Source: Flavobacterium magnum (GTDB lineage: Bacteria; Bacteroidota; Bacteroidia; Flavobacteriales; Flavobacteriaceae). From it: a stretch of 64,000 nt of DNA. Where the stretch lies: NCBI RefSeq assembly GCF_003055625.1, contig NZ_CP028811.1:1426001-1490000 (forward strand), written 5' to 3'. This document shows, one piece after another, positions 1-7,697 of this stretch (within the stretch, counting starts at the first letter, position 1; every line of letters begins with the position of its first letter). The position numbers and the translations under genes were made by a program. The notes under the pieces were generated by a model that worked only from the letters and a program-made list of their open reading frames with translations, was not told where the DNA came from and did not search any database.

Positions 1-163
1 CAGCGCTGAGGTAGGTGGTCAGGATTTTCATCAGCGTGGATTTACCGGCGCCGTTCGGACCTAAAAAACCTACGATTTCTCCCTTGTCGACCGTAAAGGT
101 TACATTGTCCAGGGCTTTCTGGGTTCCGTAATGCTTCGAAATATTGCTGACCGATATTGACAT
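1..163 (-). CDS. gldA: GldA, gliding motility ABC transporter ATPase (partial, N-terminus)
   Basis: Only the first 54 codons lie in the window; the gene runs off the left edge. The reading starts [13 protein letters not shown] and reaches a Walker A motif (GPNGAGKST) at about residues 35-43, as in ABC ATPases. The N-terminus closely resembles flavobacterial GldA, the ATP-binding subunit that works with GldF and GldG in gliding motility and T9SS function at the inner membrane. A -7 box lies just upstream on the minus strand. The GldA assignment rests on the remembered N-terminal sequence; another ABC ATPase of this subfamily is the alternative. Confidence 0.75.
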   Translation of the reverse strand, partial: MSISVSNISKHYGTQKALDNVTFTVDKGEIVGFLGPNGAGKSTLMKILTTYLSA

Positions 164-179
164 GACAAAATGTATTTCG

Positions 180-215
180 GCAAAAGTAAATAAATGCCGC
201 GTTAATTTTTTCAAA
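180..215 (-). promoter_or_regulatory. Promoter of gldA
   Basis: On the minus strand TACTTTTG (188 to 181) matches the Bacteroidota -7 box TAnnTTTG, with TTTG at 215-212 as a -33 element after a 23-nt spacer. The predicted transcript start lies about 12 nt before the gldA ATG. Confidence 0.5.
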
Positions 216-274
216 AAAAAGCATTCATTTGTTGAAACGAAAACAAAATTTTCTATTTTAGCCCTGATAACAGA

Positions 275-300
275 AAGCCCTGTTTGCTAAGGGCTTTTTA
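275..300 (+). terminator. Intrinsic terminator
   Basis: AAGCCCT (275-281) pairs with AGGGCTT (290-296) and a T-run follows. It faces the plus strand with no plus-strand gene upstream in this window. Confidence 0.6.
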
Positions 301-370
301 CACCAATCTGTTTGTCACAATGAAAGATTGCTGTACGGTTATTTGAAAATTATTAATTCAAGACTAATAT

Positions 371-398
371 AAATCCCGGAGCGAACCGGGATTTTTTT
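371..398 (+). terminator. Intrinsic terminator
   Basis: AAATCCCGG (371-379) pairs with CCGGGATTT (386-394), giving a 9-bp stem followed by a T-run to 398. It would insulate aroG from upstream transcription. Confidence 0.75.
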
Positions 399-433
399 GT
401 GCTCTCAATTTATCAAAAGGGCATTGAAGGCCT

Positions 434-442
434 TATCTTTGC
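434..442 (+). promoter_or_regulatory. -7 box of aroG
   Basis: TATCTTTGC fits TAnnTTTG. It lies inside an upstream in-frame extension of the coding frame, so translation must begin downstream, at ATG 468. No clear -33 TTG at 19 nt was seen. Confidence 0.6.
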
Positions 443-467
443 AAAGAATTTTACCCACGCCAAAGTT

Positions 468-1550
468 ATGAAGAACAACAAGGATATGAGGAAGTGGCTT
501 GACGAATTTAAACTCGATCATCCACTGGTCATCGCGGGTCCATGCAGTGCCGAAACCCAGTCACAGGTGCTGCGGATCGCGCATGATTTGAAGGACTCGG
601 ATGTCAGTATTTTCAGGGCCGGGATCTGGAAACCCAGGACACGTCCGGGCGGTTTTGAAGGTGTGGGCGCAATAGGGCTCGAGTGGCTTCAGCGCGCCAA
701 AGCGGAAACGGGCCTGCTCATGGCCGTCGAAGTGGCGAATGCCACACACGTCAAACTGGCACTGGAGCACGGTATCGATGTGTTCTGGATTGGCGCCCGG
801 ACGACGGTCAATCCTTTTGCAGTGCAGGAAATTGCGGAGACCCTCGCAGGAACTGACAAAATTGTACTGGTCAAAAATCCGGTCAATCCTGACCTTGCAT
901 TATGGATTGGCGGCGTCGAGCGGCTTTACAATGCCGGTATTCAAAAGCTTGGGGTAATCCACCGTGGGTTTTCGACCTATGAAAAGACCAAATACCGCAA
1001 CATCCCGGAATGGCAGATTGCCATCGAACTGCAGAACCGTTTTCCGGACCTGCCATTGATTTGTGATCCCTCCCACATTACCGGCCGGCGTGACATGATC
1101 GCTGAGGTGTCGCAGCAGGCATTGGACCTCAATTATGACGGGCTGATGATCGAGACGCATGACGATCCTGACCACGCCTGGAGCGACGCCGCCCAACAGG
1201 TGACGCCGGCAGTATTGAAGGAAATTTTCAAGGAGCTCAAGGTCAGGAAGGCGTCTTCCGAAGAAGATGATTTCAATGCCGAAATGATCAAACTGCGCGC
1301 CCAAATCGATGTGGCCGACAGTAAAATCATTGAAATACTGGGCAACCGGATGAAGATTTCCGAACAGATCGGGGCGCTTAAAAAGACTAAAAATGTATCG
1401 GTATTGCAAAGCCAGCGCTGGAAAGAGATACAACAAAAAATGATCCTTGAGGGTGGGCAAAAGGGCCTCAGCGAGGAATTTATACTGCGGATATTCAGGG
1501 CGATCCATCAGGAAAGCATCACCCATCAGGAGAAAATCATCAACAGTTGA
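468..1550 (+). CDS. aroG: Bifunctional 3-deoxy-7-phosphoheptulonate synthase/chorismate mutase
   Basis: Cytosolic enzyme of about 360 residues joining the first step of aromatic amino acid synthesis (PEP plus erythrose 4-phosphate to DAHP) to chorismate mutase. The DAHP synthase domain covers about residues 10-260 and begins with HPLVIAGPCSAET. The C-terminal type II chorismate mutase domain covers about 275-355 and has the expected helix pattern (LRAQIDVAD, LGNRMKISEQIG). This fusion is usual in Bacteroidota. The open frame extends back to a GTG at 399, but the -7 box at 434-442 lies inside that extension, so ATG 468 (MKNNKDMRKW) is preferred; ATG 486 is also possible. Confidence 0.92.
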   Translation: MKNNKDMRKWLDEFKLDHPLVIAGPCSAETQSQVLRIAHDLKDSDVSIFRAGIWKPRTRPGGFEGVGAIGLEWLQRAKAETGLLMAVEVANATHVKLALEHGIDVFWIGARTTVNPFAVQEIAETLAGTDKIVLVKNPVNPDLALWIGGVERLYNAGIQKLGVIHRGFSTYEKTKYRNIPEWQIAIELQNRFPDLPLICDPSHITGRRDMIAEVSQQALDLNYDGLMIETHDDPDHAWSDAAQQVTPAVLKEIFKELKVRKASSEEDDFNAEMIKLRAQIDVADSKIIEILGNRMKISEQIGALKKTKNVSVLQSQRWKEIQQKMILEGGQKGLSEEFILRIFRAIHQESITHQEKIINS

Positions 1551-1576
1551 TTTTAGCAAAAAAAATATTACTTTTG
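1547..1576 (+). promoter_or_regulatory. Promoter of the 1606-2130 gene
   Basis: TTG (1547-1549), a 19-nt spacer and TACTTTTG (1569-1576) give a full Bacteroidota promoter. The -33 element overlaps the stop codon of aroG, so the next gene has its own transcript start near 1581. Confidence 0.75.
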
Positions 1577-1605
1577 GCGCACACAAAACATAAAAAACAA
1601 GTAAA

Positions 1606-2130
1606 ATGAAAAAATTTTTAGTACTGCTTACGTGCTTCGCGTTCGCAGGTATGTCGTATGCGCAGGCCGATGTCATTACAAAACACAATGGAGAAACCAT
1701 TAAGGGAAAGGTGGTGAAACTCGAAGAGTACACCGTTATTTATCTCTACGAAGGTGAGGATGCCGAAAACACCATCAGCAAGTATGCGATTGAGAAAATC
1801 GTATACGGTAAAAGCGGCCGCGTCGAAAATGTCACTGACAAAATCGAAGTGACGTCCGAGAAAGACTGGGAAAAAGTCGTCATCCTCGAAGACAAGGCAT
1901 ACATCGCAGGCCTTAAGAAAGTGGACGAAGTAAGGGGAAAAACCGGATTGGTTAACTTCCAAACCGGCAATACCGGAGACAAGAAAGCTGAGAAGAAACT
2001 GAAGATGGATGCTGCCAAGTTAGGCTGTCCGTTTGTCTTGCTGACTGCTGATAAGTCTACAGTAGGCGCAACGTCTAACGGATTGGGCGGTTCGCAAAAC
2101 ATAAAAAAAGGTGTTGCTTACAAATACTAA
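1606..2130 (+). CDS. Secreted protein of unknown function
   Basis: 174 residues. Residues 1-20 form a signal peptide ending in a typical flavobacterial cleavage region (SYAQ), so the product is exported. The mature part starts with ADVITKHNGETIKGKVVKLEEYTV, a strand-rich pattern common in flavobacterial secreted proteins that respond to or bind surfaces, then a charged middle and a Gly-rich tail. No catalytic motif was recognised. It has its own promoter and is followed by a strong terminator, so it is a single-gene transcript. Function unknown. Confidence 0.8.
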   Translation: MKKFLVLLTCFAFAGMSYAQADVITKHNGETIKGKVVKLEEYTVIYLYEGEDAENTISKYAIEKIVYGKSGRVENVTDKIEVTSEKDWEKVVILEDKAYIAGLKKVDEVRGKTGLVNFQTGNTGDKKAEKKLKMDAAKLGCPFVLLTADKSTVGATSNGLGGSQNIKKGVAYKY

Positions 2131-2160
2131 AATTTGACAGCAGATCGCTCTCATAAAGTG

Positions 2161-2187
2161 CCAGCCTGACATTAGGCTGGTTTTTTT
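2161..2187 (+). terminator. Intrinsic terminator
   Basis: CCAGCCT (2161-2167) pairs with AGGCTGG (2174-2180), 6-nt loop, seven T residues after it. Confidence 0.85.
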
Positions 2188-2243
2188 ATTGCAGTTAGTG
2201 ACAGTATTGCACGTCGGATGCGCAGAAAACTGCGCCGTCACAA

Positions 2244-2276
2244 TTGAAAACTGCCGACTGAAATTCCTATCTTTGC
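2244..2276 (+). promoter_or_regulatory. Promoter of rsgA, probably leaderless
   Basis: TTG (2244-2246), 21-nt spacer, TATCTTTG (2268-2275). The ATG of rsgA begins at 2280, only 4 nt after the -7 box, so the transcript is expected to start at or next to the start codon. Confidence 0.7.
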
Positions 2277-2279
2277 CGC

Positions 2280-3260
2280 ATGACAGGAACGGTTTATAAA
2301 TCGACAGGGAGCTGGTATACGGTAAAGTCTGAAGCAGGGGATTTTGTCGAATGCAGGATGAAAGGAAAATTCCGGATGCAGGGAATCAAAAGCACCAATC
2401 CTATTGCGGTGGGCGATACCGTCGATTTTGAACTCGATGAGAAATCGGACAAGACGACGGGAGTCATTCATTACATCCATGACCGTAAGAATTACATCAT
2501 CCGCAAATCTGTCAACCTGTCTAAACAGGTGCATATCATCGCGGCCAATATCGATCAGGTGTTCCTGCTCATCACGATCGATAACCCGCCTACCACGACC
2601 ACATTTATCGACCGCTTCCTCGTGACTGCTGAGGCGTACGATATTGAAGCGGTGCTGGTATTCAATAAGATCGATACGCTTAATGAGCAGACGCTCGACG
2701 AGCAACTGTACCTACAGCATATTTATCAGGACATCGGCTACCGCTGCCTTCGTATTTCATCAACCGAAAAGAAAGGGATTGAAAAAGTACGCGATATGAT
2801 GTTGGGCAAGGTAAGCATGTTTTCCGGCCACTCGGGCGTGGGCAAGTCGACTTTGGTCAACGCCATCGAGCCGAAACTGAGGCTTAAGACCACTGAGATT
2901 TCGGAGCAAAGCAAACAAGGTCAGCATACAACGACTTTTGCAGAAATGTATGATCTGACATTTAATGCCAAAATTATTGACACGCCGGGCATCAAAGGCT
3001 TCGGCATCGTTGACATGGAAAAGGACGAGATCAGCGATTATTTTCCGGAATTCTTTAAGCTCAAGGACCAGTGTAAATTCAACAACTGCCTGCATAAGGA
3101 TGAGCCGCATTGTGCGATAAAGGCCGCATTGGAAGACGATCGCATCGCCTGGTCACGCTACAAAAGCTACCTGCAGATCCTTGAAGGGGATGACGAACAT
3201 TACCGCACCGATATTTACAACGACGACCGTATGGCGAGTGATGAAACACGCAAGTCATGA
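2280..3260 (+). CDS. rsgA: RsgA, small ribosomal subunit assembly GTPase
   Basis: 326-residue circularly permuted GTPase that checks late 30S subunit maturation. The order is an N-terminal OB-fold (about 1-95), then G4 (NKID, 129-132), G1/P-loop (GHSGVGKS, 183-190) and G3 (DTPG, 234-237), which is the diagnostic permutation. A C-terminal zinc knuckle uses C265, C270, H272 and C278. The start codon lies 4 nt from the promoter. The gene overlaps dtd by four bases (ATGA), so the two are translationally coupled. Confidence 0.96.
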   Translation: MTGTVYKSTGSWYTVKSEAGDFVECRMKGKFRMQGIKSTNPIAVGDTVDFELDEKSDKTTGVIHYIHDRKNYIIRKSVNLSKQVHIIAANIDQVFLLITIDNPPTTTTFIDRFLVTAEAYDIEAVLVFNKIDTLNEQTLDEQLYLQHIYQDIGYRCLRISSTEKKGIEKVRDMMLGKVSMFSGHSGVGKSTLVNAIEPKLRLKTTEISEQSKQGQHTTTFAEMYDLTFNAKIIDTPGIKGFGIVDMEKDEISDYFPEFFKLKDQCKFNNCLHKDEPHCAIKAALEDDRIAWSRYKSYLQILEGDDEHYRTDIYNDDRMASDETRKS

Positions 3261-3709
3261 GGGTGGTGATACAGAGGACGCTGTCGGCATCAGTAACCAT
3301 TGGCGGACAGGTTGCCGCGGCGATAGGACAGGGGTTGCTCGTACTCGTAGGTATCGAAGAATCGGACACTGCTGAGGATATTGAATGGCTTGTGGGCAAG
3401 ATTGCCAACCTCCGGATTTTCGCGGATGATTCTGGCGTGATGAACCTTTCGGTAAAGGATGTAGGTGGCGAAGTACTTATCGTGAGCCAGTTTACCCTGC
3501 ATGCCATGACCAAAAAAGGCAACCGCCCCTCTTATATAAAGGCAGCAAGGCCTGAAACGTCAGTGCCATTGTACGAGGCGTTCGTGGCAGCGTTAGGGTC
3601 GATGCTTCCCGGTAAGATACGTACCGGTGTTTTTGCTGCCGATATGAAGGTGGCCTTAGTTAACGACGGCCCGGTGACGATCATCATCGATTCAAAAAAT
3701 AAAGAATAA
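3257..3709 (+). CDS. dtd: D-aminoacyl-tRNA deacylase
   Basis: 150 residues, full family length. It hydrolyses D-amino acids from mischarged tRNA. Diagnostic motifs are SQFTL (77-81), GNRPSY (88-93) and the cross-subunit NDGPVT (136-141), the last one matching the NxGPVT signature. It overlaps the rsgA stop codon and should be co-expressed with it. Confidence 0.96.
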   Translation: MRVVIQRTLSASVTIGGQVAAAIGQGLLVLVGIEESDTAEDIEWLVGKIANLRIFADDSGVMNLSVKDVGGEVLIVSQFTLHAMTKKGNRPSYIKAARPETSVPLYEAFVAALGSMLPGKIRTGVFAADMKVALVNDGPVTIIIDSKNKE

Positions 3710-3733
3710 AGTTAAAGATTTCTTAAAAAAAGT

Positions 3734-3754
3734 TTACATTTGGAGAAAATGTAA
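3734..3754 (+). promoter_or_regulatory. Promoter of the transglutaminase-like operon with overlapping palindrome
   Basis: TACATTTG (3735-3742) is a -7 box. It sits inside a perfect inverted repeat, TTACATTT (3734-3741) and AAATGTAA (3747-3754) with a 5-nt centre, ending 5 nt before the ATG at 3760. The repeat could be an operator or a 5' hairpin. Confidence 0.5.
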
Positions 3755-3759
3755 CCAAA

Positions 3760-5670
3760 ATGAAAGTGTATTTCTCGTGCGCTTTTTTGTTACTCCTGTC
3801 ATTCTCCGGCCATTGCCAAAAAGAAAATTATGCCGTTTCGCTGATTCCTGAAGGATTAAGGGAAAATGCGAATGCCGTCGTCCGGAGTGCGCTGACAGAG
3901 GTCGCAATCAATTCGCAGCGCAGCATGACAGTGTCTGAAAAAAGGGCGGTAACCGTATTGAACGAGTCGGGGCTCGACGACATCAATGCAACCGAATATT
4001 ACGATTCCCGAAGAAAAATTACAAAAATCCAGGCGACCGTATACGACGCCTCCGGAAAGGAAATGAAAGCGTACAAGCGCAAGGATTTTAAGGATTTCAG
4101 CGCTGCGGACGGCTTCTCAGTATTTCAGGACAACAGGCTGCTCCATCTCGACTATACGCCTGTGCAATACCCGTTTACGTTTGTGTTCGAGAGTGAAGTG
4201 GAAACGTCAAACACAGCCTTCGTGCCTTCGTGGGCGCCGCTTGAGGGCTATTACATCAGCACCGAGAAGTCGGTGATGCATGTAACCTATCCGGAAGCGT
4301 TGGGCTTTAAATATAAGGAAACCAATTTTTCCCCGAAATTTTCAGTAAAACGTACTGACAACCCCGGAGATGTTATCTATGTCGCAGAGAACCTGCACGC
4401 GCTCAAAGGCGAAGACGCCAGCCCAAAATTCACTGACATCGTTCCGGTAGTGTACATGAAAGTTGAAAAATTCAATCTGGAAGGCGTTGATGGTTCGGCA
4501 AAAACCTGGGATGACTACGGGCGATGGTATTATGACAGCCTCCTGACCGGAACCGACGCGCTGCCCGAGGCCACACGCACTAAAATCAAGCAGCTCGTAG
4601 GGAATGAAAAGGACCCGCTTGAAATCGCACGGATCGTGTACAACTATGTGCAGAACAAGACACGCTATGTTAGCATACAGGTAGGTATAGGCGGTTACAA
4701 GCCCATGCCCGCGTACGATGTTGACAAGCTGGGCTATGGCGATTGCAAGGCATTGTCCAATTACACCCGGTCGCTGCTAAGTGCCGTCGGTGTCCCGGCA
4801 TATAATGTATTGATTTATGGCGATCGGAGTGTGCGTAGTTTCCAGCCTGATTTTCCAGCACTGCAAGGCAACCACATGATTTTATGCATTCCCGATGGCG
4901 ATCGTTTCATATGGCTTGAGTGTACAAGCCAGACCGCACCCTTTGGATATCAGGGTACTTTTACCGATGGCCGGGAGGCGCTCGTCGTAACGCCCGAGGG
5001 TGGCCGTATCGTCACGACCCCGGCGACAGCTGCCAGAGACAACAGCCAGATCAGCAAAGGCGCTTACAGCATTTCCGCAGAAGGCGATCTCAGGGCAAAC
5101 GTCGAGATCATTTCCAAAGGTACACAATACGACAATGTGTATCAGCATGAGGCGCTATCGGCGACGGACCTGGATAAATTTTACAAAGACTATTTTTTTA
5201 CGCTCAATAACCTCAAACTGGAGAAAGCGAGTTTTAAGAATGACCGGAAAGCCATCGCTTTCAGTCAGGACTTGCAACTTTCGGCGAAGGGATACACGAG
5301 TGTTTCAAGCGGGAAGATGATCTTTGCCCCAAACGTCTTCAATGTAAATCCGAATACGCCGAAGCGCTATCGAAACCGCGAGAATCCCTTTGAGGTGCTA
5401 AGGGGATATTACGACTACGATGAGGTTACGATTGCAATACCCGAAGGTTTTGAAGTGGAATTCCTGCCTGAGGATGCGGTTTTGAAGAGCAAGTTCGGGG
5501 AGTACCAGGCCAACGTAACTAAGGAAAAAGATGGCAGTATAAGGTACACCCGATCCGTAGTCATCAACAAGGGGCAGTATGATAAGGCGGATTACGAGCC
5601 ATACCGGCTGTTCCGTGAGCAGATGTCGAAATATGACAATTCAAAAATTGTATTAACCAAAAAACAATAA
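3760..5670 (+). CDS. DUF3857/transglutaminase-like secreted protein, catalytic residues present
   Basis: 636 residues with a signal peptide (about 1-19, ending GHCQ). An N-terminal DUF3857 domain (about 50-200) is followed by a transglutaminase-like core (about 270-410). The core keeps Cys329 in YGDCKAL and His372 in GNHMIL; the third position reads WLECTS, with Glu where Asp is usual. A beta-rich C-terminal region follows. It is the first gene of a five-gene run (gaps of 1-21 nt) ending with aroA. Family members are periplasmic or surface proteins of mostly unknown substrate. Only this one of the three tandem paralogues still has the Cys/His pair. Confidence 0.85.
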   Translation: MKVYFSCAFLLLLSFSGHCQKENYAVSLIPEGLRENANAVVRSALTEVAINSQRSMTVSEKRAVTVLNESGLDDINATEYYDSRRKITKIQATVYDASGKEMKAYKRKDFKDFSAADGFSVFQDNRLLHLDYTPVQYPFTFVFESEVETSNTAFVPSWAPLEGYYISTEKSVMHVTYPEALGFKYKETNFSPKFSVKRTDNPGDVIYVAENLHALKGEDASPKFTDIVPVVYMKVEKFNLEGVDGSAKTWDDYGRWYYDSLLTGTDALPEATRTKIKQLVGNEKDPLEIARIVYNYVQNKTRYVSIQVGIGGYKPMPAYDVDKLGYGDCKALSNYTRSLLSAVGVPAYNVLIYGDRSVRSFQPDFPALQGNHMILCIPDGDRFIWLECTSQTAPFGYQGTFTDGREALVVTPEGGRIVTTPATAARDNSQISKGAYSISAEGDLRANVEIISKGTQYDNVYQHEALSATDLDKFYKDYFFTLNNLKLEKASFKNDRKAIAFSQDLQLSAKGYTSVSSGKMIFAPNVFNVNPNTPKRYRNRENPFEVLRGYYDYDEVTIAIPEGFEVEFLPEDAVLKSKFGEYQANVTKEKDGSIRYTRSVVINKGQYDKADYEPYRLFREQMSKYDNSKIVLTKKQ

Positions 5671-5672
5671 AT

Positions 5673-7694
5673 ATGAGCCGAAATTTCAAATTCCTGATGC
5701 TTTGCCTGTTCGCCGTTTCTTCGGCTGTGGCGCAAAAATTTGAAATGGGGAAAGTGTCTGTGGAAGAGCTTCAGCAGCGATCACACCCCGCAGATTCTTC
5801 TGCGGAAGCGGCCATCCTATTCAAAAAAGGAGAAACGACGTTCGACTACAGCCCCGAACAGGGATTTTTAATGACCACGAAGGTCAGGACCCGAATCAAG
5901 ATTTACAAGAAAGAAGGTTATGACTGGGCTAATTTCGCCCAGGATTATTATAAAGAAAATAACAACTCGCGTGAGCGGGTGTCGTTCTCAGATGCTGTTA
6001 CCTACAACCTCGAGAATGGCAAGATCGTTAAGTCAAAACTTAAAAGTGATGGTGAATTTGATGAACAGGTTAACAAATTCTGGGGCAGGAAGAAAATAAC
6101 GATGCCGAATGTCCGTGAAGGATCAGTGATAGAATACGAATACAGCGTCACTTCGCCGAATCTGACCAAACTCGACGATTGGGATTTCCAGACTTCGATT
6201 CCGGTGAACTACTCGGAGTACAAGACCGAGTTTCCGGAATATTTTGTGTACAAGACCAACCAAAGGGGATTTGTTTTTCCGAAAGTCACCACCGACAAAG
6301 CGATGAAATCTTTCTTAATCACCGGAAAAGAACGAACCGGTGGTGAAGGTTTCTCTACCGTTAAAACCACTTTCACTCAGGATAAGATCGATTACGAAGC
6401 GACCAAAACCACCTACATTGCTGAGAATCTCAAGGCCCTTAAGGATGAAGATTTTGTAAACAACATCCACAATTATACCGCCGGTGTTTCCCATGAATTG
6501 TCGGTGATCAAGTATCCGAACAGTCCGATGAAATTTCTTTCAACCGATTGGGTTTCTGTGGCCAAGAATATTTATGAAAATGACGATTTCGGCGCGGAGC
6601 TGAACAAATCCGGTTACTTCGAAGATGATCTCAAGGCACTCACCGCCGGCACGACTGTGATCGAGGAGAAAATTGGCGCAATTTATAATTACGTAAAGCA
6701 GCATGTAAAATGGAATGGCTTTTACGGATATTCCTGTAATGACGGTGTTCGTCAGGCATTTAAGGATAAAACCGGAAATGTAGCCGAAATCAACCTGATG
6801 CTCACCGCCATGCTGCGTGAGGCCGGCTTCAATGCCAATCCCGTCCTGGTCAGCACGCGGTCCCATGGCATATCGTTTTTCCCGTCCAGGGCCGCTTTCA
6901 ATTATGTGATTGCCGCCATTGAGTACAATGGGAAGACAATTTTGCTTGATGCGACCGAGAAATTTGCACTACCCGGACTTTTACCCACGCGCGACCTGAA
7001 CTGGCTCGGGCGGCTTATCCGGAAGGATGGGACATCTACGGAAATCGACCTGATGCCGTCAATCTTGTCGAAGGAAACGGTCAGCATCATCGCGGGTATG
7101 GATGCGACGGGCACGATCACCGGAAAGGTGCGAAACGTCATGACAGATTACAATGCCTTGTCATTCCGTCAGAGATACGCCGGGATGAAAGAGGACGACT
7201 ATCTCGAGCGGCTTGAGAACAACAACAATAACATAGCCGTATCGGAGTATAAAAGAGAGAATGAATATGAGCTTTCGAAGCCATTGACTGAAACGTATTC
7301 AGTCAGCGACAGCAATGACACTGAAATCATCGGCGACAGGATCTACATCACCCCATTGCTTTTTATGAACGTCAAGTTAAATCCATTCCGTCAGGAAACG
7401 CGCGAATACCCGGTCGATTTTACTTTTCCGTTTGAAAAGAAATACAGTGTCACCATTGATGTTCCGGAAGGCTACACCGTGGAATCCCTGCCCCAGAATG
7501 TAAACTTCGCCACTGAAAGCAAGTTTGGTTCTTTCAAATACCTTATAGCCCAATCGGGAAATAAGGTCCAGGCCGTCATCACCCTTGATGTCCTTGCCTC
7601 AATTGTCGCCTCGGACGAGTATCCCGTACTCAGGGATTTTTTCCAGAAAGTGATTGACAAGCAGAATGAAAAAATAGTGTTTAAAAAAATCTAA
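5673..7694 (+). CDS. DUF3857/transglutaminase-like protein, catalytic Cys and His lost
   Basis: 673 residues with a signal peptide (about 1-20, SSAVAQ). It has the same layout as its upstream neighbour: DUF3857, transglutaminase-like fold, C-terminal beta domain. The catalytic Cys position reads DKTGN, with Asn369 instead of Cys, and the His position reads FNYVIA, with Tyr. The Asp position is kept (LLDATEK). It should therefore be a non-catalytic, binding or structural member. It starts 2 nt after the preceding stop codon. Confidence 0.82.
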   Translation: MSRNFKFLMLCLFAVSSAVAQKFEMGKVSVEELQQRSHPADSSAEAAILFKKGETTFDYSPEQGFLMTTKVRTRIKIYKKEGYDWANFAQDYYKENNNSRERVSFSDAVTYNLENGKIVKSKLKSDGEFDEQVNKFWGRKKITMPNVREGSVIEYEYSVTSPNLTKLDDWDFQTSIPVNYSEYKTEFPEYFVYKTNQRGFVFPKVTTDKAMKSFLITGKERTGGEGFSTVKTTFTQDKIDYEATKTTYIAENLKALKDEDFVNNIHNYTAGVSHELSVIKYPNSPMKFLSTDWVSVAKNIYENDDFGAELNKSGYFEDDLKALTAGTTVIEEKIGAIYNYVKQHVKWNGFYGYSCNDGVRQAFKDKTGNVAEINLMLTAMLREAGFNANPVLVSTRSHGISFFPSRAAFNYVIAAIEYNGKTILLDATEKFALPGLLPTRDLNWLGRLIRKDGTSTEIDLMPSILSKETVSIIAGMDATGTITGKVRNVMTDYNALSFRQRYAGMKEDDYLERLENNNNNIAVSEYKRENEYELSKPLTETYSVSDSNDTEIIGDRIYITPLLFMNVKLNPFRQETREYPVDFTFPFEKKYSVTIDVPEGYTVESLPQNVNFATESKFGSFKYLIAQSGNKVQAVITLDVLASIVASDEYPVLRDFFQKVIDKQNEKIVFKKI

Positions 7695-7697
7695 GAC

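Larger units (their letters stand above)
164..467. other. Intergenic region with two plus-strand terminators
   Basis: This 304-nt gap between divergent gldA and aroG holds a minus-strand promoter for gldA, two intrinsic terminators read on the plus strand (275-300 and 371-398) and the aroG -7 box. No plus-strand gene precedes the terminators in the window. A TTG at 232-234 followed after 19 nt by TATTTTAG (254-261, one mismatch to TAnnTTTG) could start a short untranslated RNA. An eight-codon ATG frame starts near 319 but lacks the aromatic codon run of an attenuator peptide. Confidence 0.5.

Noticed and set aside
399..467. GTG-initiated N-terminal extension of aroG
   Set aside because: A -7 promoter box lies inside it and the family N-terminus starts at ATG 468.
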